Source of the DNA: Hyphomicrobiales bacterium
Lineage (GTDB): Bacteria > Pseudomonadota > Alphaproteobacteria > Rhizobiales > Rhizobiaceae
Direction of reading: 5' to 3'
DNA: 64,000 nucleotides
Assembly (NCBI GenBank): GCA_900466475.1
Contig: UBMI01000004.1
Location: forward strand, 1-64,000
Shown: in pieces, positions 18,700 through 25,937 of the stretch
Layout: every line of letters begins with the position of its first letter
Position numbering within the stretch: the first letter of the stretch is position 1
Position numbers and translations under genes: made by a program
Notes under the pieces: model-generated
The model's database searches: none
Told to the model about the DNA's origin: nothing
The model's input: the letters and a program-made list of their open reading frames with translations, nothing else

Positions 18700-19026
18700 A
18701 ATAACGGGAAGAAGGCACGGGAGCTGAAGGTTGAGGGCCGCATGTCGCAAATGCGATAGAGTTGTGCCCGGCGCGTTGGATTCGCTTGTGTCTGAAGCAC
18801 CAAGAAATGTCGCAATTGACGATAATCAAAGGCTGGTGAGTGTTTCTGAGGGCCGCTCGGTTCCCTGTCGTCAATTTCGAAGCGGATGTCGCTTTACAAC
18901 CAAACGGCCGGCATGCTCGGTGCTTAAATAACGCCATGACGAGTTTTCCTGATGGAGAAGGAAGCGGGCGCGCTTCCGCTGCAGGGCTCTGAGAAGAGTA
19001 GCAGCCACATGCACGAGGATAGGCAG
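18700..19026. other. Intergenic control region of the Rieske oxygenase gene
   Basis: No gene is visible. Three loosely repeated elements built on TGTCG...CGA occur: ATGTCGCAAATGCGAT at about 18742, ATGTCGCAATTGACGAT at about 18807 and TGTCGTCAATTTCGA at about 18866, with a further ATGTCGC at 18886. The first contains a perfect TCGCA/TGCGA dyad. They could be sites of an activator of the oxygenase gene. GAGG at 19014-19017 is its ribosome site. Confidence 0.4.
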
Positions 19027-20271
19027 ATGGATATTCGCAGCAACGTTTTGCGCCAGCTCAAGAGCCGCCGCGAGGGCTTCAGTCTCGAACAGCCCTTCTA
19101 CATCGACGAGGATTATTTCCGTCTGGATATGGAGATGATCTACTATCGCGATTGGCTCTTCATCGGCCATGATTGCGAACTGCCGAAGCCGGGCGCTTAC
19201 TTTACCGTCCAGATTGGCGAATATCCCGTCGTCATCGTGCGCGGACGCGACAATGTCATTCGTGCCTTCCACAACAGCTGTCGCCACCGCGGCTCGCGCG
19301 TCTGCACCAAGGAGCACGGCTCGTCGGTGCGCCTCGTCTGCCCCTACCACCAGTGGACCTACGACCTCGACGGCAAGCTCGCCTTCGCACGCCACATGGG
19401 CGATGATTTCGACAAGAGCGGCTACGGCCTGAAGCCGGTTCATTGCGAAATCGTGGCCGGTTACGTTTTCATCTGCCTCGCCAATAACGCACCGGACTTC
19501 CAGTCCGTGCGCGACAAGATCGAGCCCTATATGGCGCCTCATCACATCAGCGAGGCTAAGATCGCATTCCAGAGCACCATCATCGAGAAGGGCAACTGGA
19601 AGCTGGTATGGGAGAATAACCGCGAGTGCTATCACTGCGCCGCAAATCATCCTGAGCTCTGCCGCACCTATCCGGAAGCGCCGAGCGTGACCGGCACGGA
19701 TGGTGGTGCCGACGATCCCGAGATCGCCGGCCATTGGGCGCGCTGCGAGGCCGCAGGTCTGCCGAGCAAGTTCCAGATCTCGCCAGATGGACAGTTCCGC
19801 ACCGCCCGCATGCCGCTGATCGAGGACGCCGAAAGCTACACCATGTCCGGCAGGCCCGCCGTCAAGCGCCCGCTCTCCGACGACGTCAAGATCAACCGTA
19901 TCGGCACGATGCTGCTCTTCCACTATCCGACGACGTGGAACCATCTGCTCGGCGATCACGCCATCTCCTTCCGCGTTCTGCCGCTGAGTGCCAATGAGAC
20001 GGCAGTGACGACCAAATGGATCGTCCATAAGGATGCCGTCGAAGGCGTCGATTATAATCTTGAGGAACTGACCCACGTCTGGACCGAAACCAACGATCAG
20101 GACCGCCGCATCGTCGAAGAGAACGCATTCGGTATCCGCTCGCCGGCTTACGAACCTGGTCCTTATTCGTCGGTCCATGAAGGCGGCGTCATGCAGTTCC
20201 TCGAATGGTATTCGAACTTCATGGTCAACCGTCTGCAGGGCGATCAGGCCAAGCTCTCGGTCGTTGCCTGA
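19027..20271 (+). CDS. GbcA-like Rieske oxygenase alpha subunit
   Basis: A 414-residue Rieske non-heme iron oxygenase. The [2Fe-2S] ligands are C85, H87, C105 and H108 (CRHRGS... and CPYHQW, 17 residues apart). The catalytic iron motif is ECYHCAANH, with H203 and H208, and D359 in NDQDRR as the likely third ligand. The sequence closely follows glycine betaine dioxygenase GbcA and stachydrine demethylase: FHNSCRHRGSRVC, LVWENNRECYHC, WNHLLGDH and WIVHKDAVEGVDY. The likely reaction is N-demethylation of a betaine. No reductase partner (GbcB type) is adjacent. ATG 19027 is preferred because GAGG lies nine bases upstream; ATGs at 18952 and 19009 are alternatives. Confidence 0.88.
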   Translation: MDIRSNVLRQLKSRREGFSLEQPFYIDEDYFRLDMEMIYYRDWLFIGHDCELPKPGAYFTVQIGEYPVVIVRGRDNVIRAFHNSCRHRGSRVCTKEHGSSVRLVCPYHQWTYDLDGKLAFARHMGDDFDKSGYGLKPVHCEIVAGYVFICLANNAPDFQSVRDKIEPYMAPHHISEAKIAFQSTIIEKGNWKLVWENNRECYHCAANHPELCRTYPEAPSVTGTDGGADDPEIAGHWARCEAAGLPSKFQISPDGQFRTARMPLIEDAESYTMSGRPAVKRPLSDDVKINRIGTMLLFHYPTTWNHLLGDHAISFRVLPLSANETAVTTKWIVHKDAVEGVDYNLEELTHVWTETNDQDRRIVEENAFGIRSPAYEPGPYSSVHEGGVMQFLEWYSNFMVNRLQGDQAKLSVVA

Positions 20272-20414
20272 GAGCAAAGATCACCCGGTTAATGTCCGGT
20301 TCATTTCGCCTCCGGTAGAAATGAGCGTGAGGGCCGTTTACGGGTTGTACGGGAACATTTCTCCGTTTTATCCGTTCTTCGGCAGGCTTTTTCGCTCTTG
20401 ATCGGAGATATGCA

Positions 20415-20900
20415 ATGTTTGGGCTGAGTAAGAAGGTCGCGACTGCGGTTGTGGCCGCCGCTGTCGTTGTGACGAGCTTTGTGCCGTCGCAGGCAATCCA
20501 GATGCCGGCCGCCCCGCAGGTGGAAAAGTCTTCGCCTGTCGAAAACGTCCAATATCGTCGCTATTATCGTCCGGGTTATCGCCCCGGCTATTATCCGGGA
20601 TACCGTCCGGCCTATCGACCCGGCTGGTATGGCGGGTATCGCGGTTATTCCTACTATCGCCCGGGCTACCGTCACTATGAGGGCTACTGGTATCCGCTGG
20701 CAGCCTTCGGTGCCGGTGCAGTCATCGGCGGAGCCATCGCCTCTCAGCCGCGCTACTATGCACCCGCGCCCGCGCCCACCGGCATCAATCCGAGCCATGT
20801 CGCCTGGTGTGAAGACCGCTACCGGTCGTACAGGGCCTACGACAATACTTTCCAGCCCTATAACGGTCCGCGCCAGCAGTGCTATTCGCCCTACTATTGA
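20415..20900 (+). CDS. BA14K family protein
   Basis: A 161-residue exported protein. A signal sequence ([19 protein letters not shown]) is followed by a Tyr/Arg/Pro/Gly repeat region ([15 protein letters not shown] type, about residues 48-92), a short hydrophobic segment [12 protein letters not shown], and the BA14K domain at the C-terminus ([19 protein letters not shown]... RQQC with two cysteines). BA14K is an immunoreactive Brucella protein family with lectin-like behaviour, common in rhizobia as small cell-envelope proteins. ATG 20415 is preceded by GATCGGAGATATGCA. A strong terminator follows. A near-consensus CtrA pair (TTAA-N7-TTCA at 20289-20303) lies upstream. Confidence 0.9.
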   Translation: MFGLSKKVATAVVAAAVVVTSFVPSQAIQMPAAPQVEKSSPVENVQYRRYYRPGYRPGYYPGYRPAYRPGWYGGYRGYSYYRPGYRHYEGYWYPLAAFGAGAVIGGAIASQPRYYAPAPAPTGINPSHVAWCEDRYRSYRAYDNTFQPYNGPRQQCYSPYY

Positions 20901-20922
20901 GGCGGAGCCAGAGTCCAAGATG

Positions 20923-20955
20923 AAACGCCCGGCCCTGTGAGCCGGGCGTTTTTTC
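20923..20955. terminator. Terminator between BA14K and the CorA-like gene
   Basis: An 11-bp stem AAACGCCCGGC/GCCGGGCGTTT around seven bases is followed by a T run. It ends one base before the stop codon of the convergent CorA-like gene. Confidence 0.88.
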
Positions 20956-21948
20956 TTAGAGGATATGCACGCGCTTCAGGAGCCACCACGCAAACACGAT
21001 GGAGGCGATGATCAGCCCGATGGCATATTCCGTTCCGTGGTCGCCGATGGCGAAGGGCAGGTTGGCCGTGTTCATGCCGAAAAAGCCTGTGACCAGCGTC
21101 GGTGGCAGCAGGAAGGCCGTCATGATCGACAGGATGTAAAGGTGGCGGTTCGTCTCCGAGGAGAGCTTGGAGTCGATTTCTTCGTGCAGCAGCCTTGCCC
21201 GGTCCTGCAGCGCGTAGACATCATGGTCGACAGTCTCCAGCCGGCTCGTCAGCCGCCCGGCAATATCGTCGAAGCCGAAGGGCATTTCGTCTTCGTCTGA
21301 GGCTGCGGCTCGCCGCATCAGCGCGAGCACCGTGCGGAGGTGCCGATGCAGACGGACGATCGTGCGGCGGACGGGAGCAAGCCTGCGGCGTTCGTCACGC
21401 GGCGCGTTGTCGTAGACGAAGTCCTCGATCAGGTTGAGCTCTTCGGTGAGCTCCATGACGACGGAGATCAGCGTGCGCTGGAACTCGGTTACAAGCAGCT
21501 CGAACAGATCGACGGGACGGGTGAATTTGCCCGGATTCTTCTCGATCATGACACGCGTCCGCTCTACGCTTCTCAGCGGCTGCAGGCGCGTAGTGATGAT
21601 GAAACGGTCGGAGATGGCGAAATGCAACCAGCCGAGATCGGCCGTGTCCTGATCGAATTCGCGCTGGCAGTCCACCAGCGTACCGTAGAGCATCTGCTCG
21701 TCGACGGTCAGGACCGCGTGCGTGTCTCGGGTGGTCAGCGCCGACTTGGCGTCATCCATCACGCCGAGCGTGTCGAGCAGGGCGGGCACGCGGGCATCGG
21801 CGAGATTGAGATGCAGCCAGTAGAAACCGTCATCGGCGGTCAGTTCCGCGGCCGTCGCGCTGTTTTGCAGCCGCACGGCCTTCTTGCTTTCCGGCGAGAA
21901 ACGGTAGGCCCATACGAGACCGGGTATGTTGACGGGCAAGGTATCCAT
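20956..21948 (-). CDS. CorA/ZntB-type metal ion transporter
   Basis: A 330-residue CorA-superfamily protein. A long soluble N-terminal domain is followed by two C-terminal membrane helices; the first ends in the family signature FFGMNTANLPFA (GMN selectivity motif) and the second is IGLIIASIVFAWWLLKR. Overall character, including the DGFYWLHLNLADA start, is closer to ZntB zinc transporters than to magnesium CorA, but the ion is uncertain. ATG 21948 is used because AGAGGA lies just upstream; ten more residues would be open to 21978. Repeat copy B lies directly upstream. Confidence 0.88.
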   Translation of the reverse strand: MDTLPVNIPGLVWAYRFSPESKKAVRLQNSATAAELTADDGFYWLHLNLADARVPALLDTLGVMDDAKSALTTRDTHAVLTVDEQMLYGTLVDCQREFDQDTADLGWLHFAISDRFIITTRLQPLRSVERTRVMIEKNPGKFTRPVDLFELLVTEFQRTLISVVMELTEELNLIEDFVYDNAPRDERRRLAPVRRTIVRLHRHLRTVLALMRRAAASDEDEMPFGFDDIAGRLTSRLETVDHDVYALQDRARLLHEEIDSKLSSETNRHLYILSIMTAFLLPPTLVTGFFGMNTANLPFAIGDHGTEYAIGLIIASIVFAWWLLKRVHIL

Positions 21949-21983
21949 TATTGCCGATCCTCTCGCGAAAGCGATCAATCCTA

Positions 21984-22088
21984 CTAAAGCATGTCGCTAA
22001 AAACTGCACAGCGGTTTTGCAATAGCGGCACGCGTAAAACAAAGACCTGCTGCGCGGCTCCCGACCTGAAAGATCGCGACACGCTTAG
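21984..22088. repeat. MITE-like intergenic repeat, copy B
   Basis: A 105-bp element with terminal inverted repeats CTAAAGCATGTCGC and GCGACACGCTTAG, an internal core CAGCGGTTTTGCAATAGCGG and the tail CGCGTAAAACAAAGAC typical of this family. Like copy A it has a large left hairpin and a second palindrome on the right. It sits between the divergent CorA-like and acyl-CoA dehydrogenase genes. Confidence 0.75.
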
Positions 22089-22256
22089 AGATTCTCCATG
22101 ACGTTTGTTTGTGCAAGTGCACAAGGGAAAAGCGCGCACGTCAGAGGTTATCGACGGAAACCAAATTGACGTTTACGTAAAAATCAATTAGCTCTTCAGC
22201 TGGAGGGGCTTGCGCGCCGGCTTTGCCGCATGTGAGCCAAAAGCGAGGAAAATGAG
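22089..22256. promoter_or_regulatory. Control region of the acyl-CoA dehydrogenase operon
   Basis: Two dyads stand out. TTGTGCA/TGCACAA around AG (22109-22124) is a perfect 16-bp palindrome. TTGACGTTTACGTAAA (22166-22181) is a near-perfect TTnACGT/ACGTnAA dyad, similar as I recall to operators of the MerR-family regulator LiuR, which controls branched-chain amino acid and acyl-CoA breakdown. GAGGAAAATGAG before 22257 is the ribosome site. Confidence 0.5.
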
Positions 22257-24035
22257 ATGTATAAGGCGCCCGTCGAGGAAATCGCGTTCACGCTGAAGCA
22301 TGTTGCCGGCATGGTCGAGGCGATGGACAGCGGTCTTCTGGGCGATCTCGGCGAGGATCTGGTCGATGCCATCCTGACCGAGGCGGGACGATTTGCCACG
22401 GAGGAAATCGCCCCTCTGGCCGACATCGGCGACCGCCAGGGCGCCCGCCTTTCCAACGGGGAGGTAAGAACGCCGGACGGCTGGCGCGATCTTTACCGCA
22501 ACTGGGCAGCCGGCGGCTGGAACGGTCTGACCGCGCCGGAGGAGTTCGGCGGCCAGGCCTTGCCGCACATGCTGAATGTCGCGGCACTGGAAATGTGGAA
22601 TTCCGGGTCCATGGCCTTCGCCCTCTGCCCGACCCTGACGATCGGCGCCGTCGAGGCGCTCAATGTGCACGGCAGCGTAGCTTTGAAGGACAAATATCTG
22701 GCGCGCATGGTGTCTGGCGAGTGGACCGGCACCATGAACCTCACAGAGCCCCATGCAGGCTCCGATCTCGGCGTGCTGAAGGCGCGTGCCGAACGCCGCG
22801 AGGATGGCAGCTATCGCATTTTCGGCCAGAAGATTTTCATCACCTGGGGCGAGCACGACGCTGCCGACAACATTATCCATCTCGTCCTTGCACGCCTGCC
22901 GGATGCGCCCGCAGGCACACGCGGCATCTCGCTCTTCCTCGTGCCGAAATTCCTCGTCAACGAGGACGGCTCGCTCGGCGCCCGCAACGATCTTCACTGC
23001 CATTCGCTGGAGCACAAGCTCGGCATTCATGGCTCTCCCACGTGCACCATGATCTATGGCGACGGCAAATTCGGTGATGAGACGGGGGCGGTCGGCTGGT
23101 TGATCGGCGAAGAGAACAAGGGCCTCGCCTGCATGTTCACCATGATGAACAACGCCCGCCTCGCTGTCGGCATGCAGGGGGTGGCGATCTGCGAAGCGGC
23201 GACGCAGAAGGCAATCGCTTACGCCAAGGAGCGCACCCAAGGCAAGGCGCCGGGCTGGAGCGGCCCGGGCATGAGCCCGATCATCGAGCATCCTGATGTC
23301 ATCAGGATGCTGCTCACCATGAAGGCGCTGACCCAGGGCTCACGCGCCATTGCCTATATCTGCGCCCACGCAATCGATATGTCGCACCGCGCTGCCGATC
23401 GTCGTGAACATTGGCAGGAACGCGCCGCTCTCCTGACGCCGATCGCCAAGTCCTTTGCTACCGATGCCGGCGTGGATGTCGCCTCTCTCGGCATTCAAGT
23501 TCATGGCGGCATGGGCTTCATCGAGGAAACAGGTGCTGCCCGCTATCTGCGCGACGCCCGCATTGCCCCGATCTACGAAGGCACGAATGGCATTCAGGCG
23601 ATCGATCTCGTCACCCGCAAGCTGCCTTTGTCTGATGGCAAACAGGTCGGGGGCATCATTACCGAGCTGAAGGCGATCGCCGGGGCTGTTCGCAGTTCAA
23701 ACCTCGACGGTTTCGGAACAACGGCGGACAGGTTGGATTCCGCCCTTGCCGATCTGGAGCAGGCGACATGTTGGCTGCTCGCGCGTCTTGCCGAGGGCAG
23801 ATCCGCCGAGGCTCTGGCGGGCGCGACGCCCTATCAGCGCCTTTTCGGTCTTGCACTCACCGGCTGCTATCTTGCCAAGGGTGGTCTGGCCCAGACCGAG
23901 GACGGGGCAGACGAGAGCCGCATCGCGCTCTGCCGCTTCGCTGCTGAAAATCTTCTGTCCGAAACGGCCGCCCTGAAAGACCGTGTCGTCAAAGGCGCCG
24001 ATAGCCTTGCCGCAGCCCGTGCCATCCTTGCCTGA
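22257..24035 (+). CDS. Acyl-CoA dehydrogenase (FadE/DmdC-like)
   Basis: A 592-residue acyl-CoA dehydrogenase of the long form. The N-terminus KAPVEEIAFTLKHVAG and the FAD/substrate motif MNLTEPHAGSDLG are typical, as is the flavin segment QVHGGMGFIEETGAARYLRD. The region YEGTNGIQAIDL is where this subgroup places the catalytic base. An extra C-terminal helical domain of about 130 residues is present, as in the DmdC/FadE5-like group. It forms a trans double bond in an acyl-CoA, with electrons to ETF. It is followed after ten bases by an enoyl-CoA hydratase gene, so the pair catalyses successive beta-oxidation steps. The natural acyl chain is unknown. Confidence 0.92.
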   Translation: MYKAPVEEIAFTLKHVAGMVEAMDSGLLGDLGEDLVDAILTEAGRFATEEIAPLADIGDRQGARLSNGEVRTPDGWRDLYRNWAAGGWNGLTAPEEFGGQALPHMLNVAALEMWNSGSMAFALCPTLTIGAVEALNVHGSVALKDKYLARMVSGEWTGTMNLTEPHAGSDLGVLKARAERREDGSYRIFGQKIFITWGEHDAADNIIHLVLARLPDAPAGTRGISLFLVPKFLVNEDGSLGARNDLHCHSLEHKLGIHGSPTCTMIYGDGKFGDETGAVGWLIGEENKGLACMFTMMNNARLAVGMQGVAICEAATQKAIAYAKERTQGKAPGWSGPGMSPIIEHPDVIRMLLTMKALTQGSRAIAYICAHAIDMSHRAADRREHWQERAALLTPIAKSFATDAGVDVASLGIQVHGGMGFIEETGAARYLRDARIAPIYEGTNGIQAIDLVTRKLPLSDGKQVGGIITELKAIAGAVRSSNLDGFGTTADRLDSALADLEQATCWLLARLAEGRSAEALAGATPYQRLFGLALTGCYLAKGGLAQTEDGADESRIALCRFAAENLLSETAALKDRVVKGADSLAAARAILA

Positions 24036-24045
24036 GGAGATGAAA

Positions 24046-24798
24046 ATGAGCGAGCCCGTCATCATCGAGCGATACGCGGAAAACAGCGCTGTCCAGGTCA
24101 TCCGCTTCAACCGGCCGGAGAAGAAGAACGCCTTCACCCGTGACATGTATCGCACGATGACGGATGCGCTGAATGCCGCAAACAGCGATGACGGCGTCAG
24201 GGTGACTGTGTTCTTCGGCACGGAAGGCTGTTTCTCCGCCGGAAACGACATCGGCGATTTCCTCGCTGCTGCCATGGGCGGCAGCATGGGGCAGGATCTG
24301 ATCGATTTCCTCTACGCACTCGCCAAAGCCGAAAAACCGCTCGTCTCGGGCGTCGATGGTCTTGCGATCGGTATCGGCACCACTCTCAACCTGCATTGCG
24401 ACCTGACGATCGCTTCCGACCGCAGCCAGTTCCGCACGCCCTTCGTCGATCTGGCGCTCGTGCCGGAAGCGGGCTCCAGCCTGATCGTTCCGCGCATCAT
24501 GGGGCAGCAGCGCGCGTTTGCGATGCTCGCTGCCGGCGAGGCTTTCTCGGCGGAAGACGCCAGGCTGGCCGGTCTCATCTGGAAAGTGACGACCGCGGAA
24601 CAGGTAGAACACCAGACGCTTTCTGCCGCCGCGAAGCTGGCCGCCAAGCCTCCGGAAGCGCTGAAGATTGCCCGCGATCTTATTCGTGGCCCGCGTGAGG
24701 AGATTATTGCGCGGATTGACGAAGAGGCCCGTCATTTCGCAGCGCGGTTGAAAACGGCTGAGGCCCGCGCGGCTTTCGAGGCTTTCATGCGTCGCTGA
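24046..24798 (+). CDS. Enoyl-CoA hydratase/isomerase family protein
   Basis: A 250-residue crotonase-fold protein. NRPEKKNAFT opens the first CoA-binding loop, CFSAGNDIGDF and GVDGLAIGIGTTLNLHCD form the oxyanion hole, and FVDLALVPEAGSS holds the acidic catalytic region. It probably hydrates the enoyl-CoA made by the dehydrogenase encoded just upstream, though isomerase activity is also possible because only one of the usual two glutamates is obvious. ATG 24046 has GAGGAGATGAAA directly upstream; a longer frame from 23983 overlaps the dehydrogenase gene. It is the second gene of a two-gene operon. Confidence 0.9.
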   Translation: MSEPVIIERYAENSAVQVIRFNRPEKKNAFTRDMYRTMTDALNAANSDDGVRVTVFFGTEGCFSAGNDIGDFLAAAMGGSMGQDLIDFLYALAKAEKPLVSGVDGLAIGIGTTLNLHCDLTIASDRSQFRTPFVDLALVPEAGSSLIVPRIMGQQRAFAMLAAGEAFSAEDARLAGLIWKVTTAEQVEHQTLSAAAKLAAKPPEALKIARDLIRGPREEIIARIDEEARHFAARLKTAEARAAFEAFMRR

Positions 24799-24869
24799 GC
24801 ACCCCTAAAAATCAGCTAATATTATCAGTTGTCAATTTAAAGCATCCCTTAAGCATAGAATAATTATTG

Positions 24870-24990
24870 AATAGAGGACGGATCCCCCCAACCGTCCGGG
24901 CGTGACGTGTTTCGTACGACCCTCTGTCCGAATTCACCCACGGCCATCGCCCGTTCGCAGCGCGCTTAACCCCCGCGCTGCGAAGCTTTT
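24870..24990 (+). ncRNA. Candidate small RNA upstream of the ArsR gene
   Basis: No ORF fits this stretch. It shows a 6-bp stem GGACGG/CCGTCC with a C-rich loop (CCCCCC at 24884-24889), a middle unpaired C-rich part, and an 11-bp perfect stem at 24954-24964/24974-24984 followed by GCTTTT, which looks like a rho-independent terminator on the + strand. Size (about 120 bases), C-rich loops and a terminator hairpin match the plan of alphaproteobacterial trans-acting sRNAs that pair with ribosome sites. It could instead be an mRNA terminator of the upstream operon. Confidence 0.4.
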
Positions 24991-25030
24991 GGGCCGCCTG
25001 CATCCCGGCTGCACCTTTTCCAGGCTTAGA

Positions 25031-25054
25031 ATAGTTAGGCGTTTGCCAAACTAT
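25031..25054. promoter_or_regulatory. ArsR operator, distal copy
   Basis: ATAGTT-A-GGC-GTTT-GCC-A-AACTAT is a 24-bp inverted repeat with one mismatched position per arm, just upstream of the predicted -35 element. Its left half repeats exactly at 25081-25092, 50 bases (about five helical turns) downstream. Confidence 0.65.
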
Positions 25055-25057
25055 TTA

Positions 25058-25103
25058 TTGACTCCGATCCTGCCGTGCCTATAGTTAGGCGTATGCCTAA
25101 CCA
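25058..25103 (+). promoter_or_regulatory. ArsR promoter with operator over the start codon
   Basis: TTGACT (25058-25063) and TATAGT (25080-25085), 16 bases apart, form a good sigma-70-type promoter. Transcription would begin at about 25092-25093, which is the ATG itself, so the mRNA appears leaderless. The perfect dyad GTTAGGC/GCCTAAC (25084-25101) overlaps the -10 element and the start codon and would block the promoter when bound. Confidence 0.6.
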
Positions 25104-25455
25104 ATCGCATGCACTTGATTTGATGTTTCAGGCTCTGGCGGACCCGGCCCGGCGCAGCATGGTCGATCGGCTCTGCAAAGGGCCAGCCTCTGTGAAAGAA
25201 CTGGCCGAACCGCTGCCCATGGCGCTGCCTTCCGTCCTCCAGCATCTGCAGATGCTGGAAGCAAGCGGCCTGGTGCGTTCGGAAAAGACCGGCCGTATTC
25301 GCACCTGCCGGATAGAGCCGCAGGCGCTGCGCTCCGCCGAAAACTGGATCAATGAGCGCCGCATCCTCTGGGAGCACCGTCTCGACAGGCTCGGTGCCTA
25401 TCTCGAAGCCAATCCGGATATGCCGGAGAACCCTGGAAAGACCGAAAAGGAGTAA
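25093..25455 (+). CDS. ArsR-family transcriptional repressor
   Basis: A 120-residue winged-helix protein of the ArsR/SmtB fold: LMFQALADPARRSMVDRL, then VKELAEPLPMALPSVLQHL as helix-turn-helix and GLVRSEKTGRIRTCRIEP as the wing. It lacks the ELCVCDL-type metal site, so it is of the non-metal class that is typically paired with an SRPBCC/AHSA1 protein, encoded here four bases downstream. Two matching inverted repeats flank its promoter, pointing to autorepression. ATG 25093 is preferred because the predicted transcription start coincides with it; a GTG at 25075 would add six residues. The ligand is unknown. Confidence 0.9.
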   Translation: MPNQSHALDLMFQALADPARRSMVDRLCKGPASVKELAEPLPMALPSVLQHLQMLEASGLVRSEKTGRIRTCRIEPQALRSAENWINERRILWEHRLDRLGAYLEANPDMPENPGKTEKE

Positions 25456-25459
25456 GACT

Positions 25460-25933
25460 ATGCAGGAAGAGTACAGTACCCTCCATTCCACCTTCTCCAT
25501 CGAACGCACATACGATGTGCCGGCCCCGCGTGTCTTCGCCGCCTGGTCCGATCCGAAGGCGCGCCTGCAGTGGGAGGCGATCGGCGAGGACTTCACCACC
25601 ACCTATACCGAGAATGATTTCCGCGTCGGCGGCCGCGATATCAGCCGGTTCAATTTCGGCAAGAGTGACGAATATGTCGCCGACGCGCGCTACGAGGATA
25701 TCGTCCGGGATCGCCGTATCGTCTATGCCTATACGATGTCGCACAACGAGCGGCGCATCTCCTCGTCATTGACGACGATCAGCCTGACGCCAGTGCCGGA
25801 AGGCACGCATGTCTCGGTGACGGAACAGATCACGATCCTCGATGGCGGCGACAAGGTGGAATATCGCCAAGCTGGCATCGCCGGACAGCTCGACCAGCTC
25901 GGCCGCTACCTCGCCGGCGAGAAGGTCGCCTGA
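25460..25933 (+). CDS. SRPBCC/AHSA1-type protein
   Basis: A 157-residue START-like protein: FSIERTYDVPAPRVFAAWSD at the N-terminus, the YTENDFRVGGRDISRFNFG strand region, and QLDQLGRYLAGEKVA as the C-terminal helix. The fold makes a hydrophobic ligand cavity; proteins of this type encoded with ArsR regulators are widespread, but their substrates are largely unknown. ATG 25460 has AAAGGAG directly upstream, and the gap to the ArsR stop is four bases, so the two form one operon under the operator pair at 25031-25103. It is convergent with the RNA methyltransferase gene. Confidence 0.88.
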   Translation: MQEEYSTLHSTFSIERTYDVPAPRVFAAWSDPKARLQWEAIGEDFTTTYTENDFRVGGRDISRFNFGKSDEYVADARYEDIVRDRRIVYAYTMSHNERRISSSLTTISLTPVPEGTHVSVTEQITILDGGDKVEYRQAGIAGQLDQLGRYLAGEKVA

Positions 25934-25937
25934 CCGC

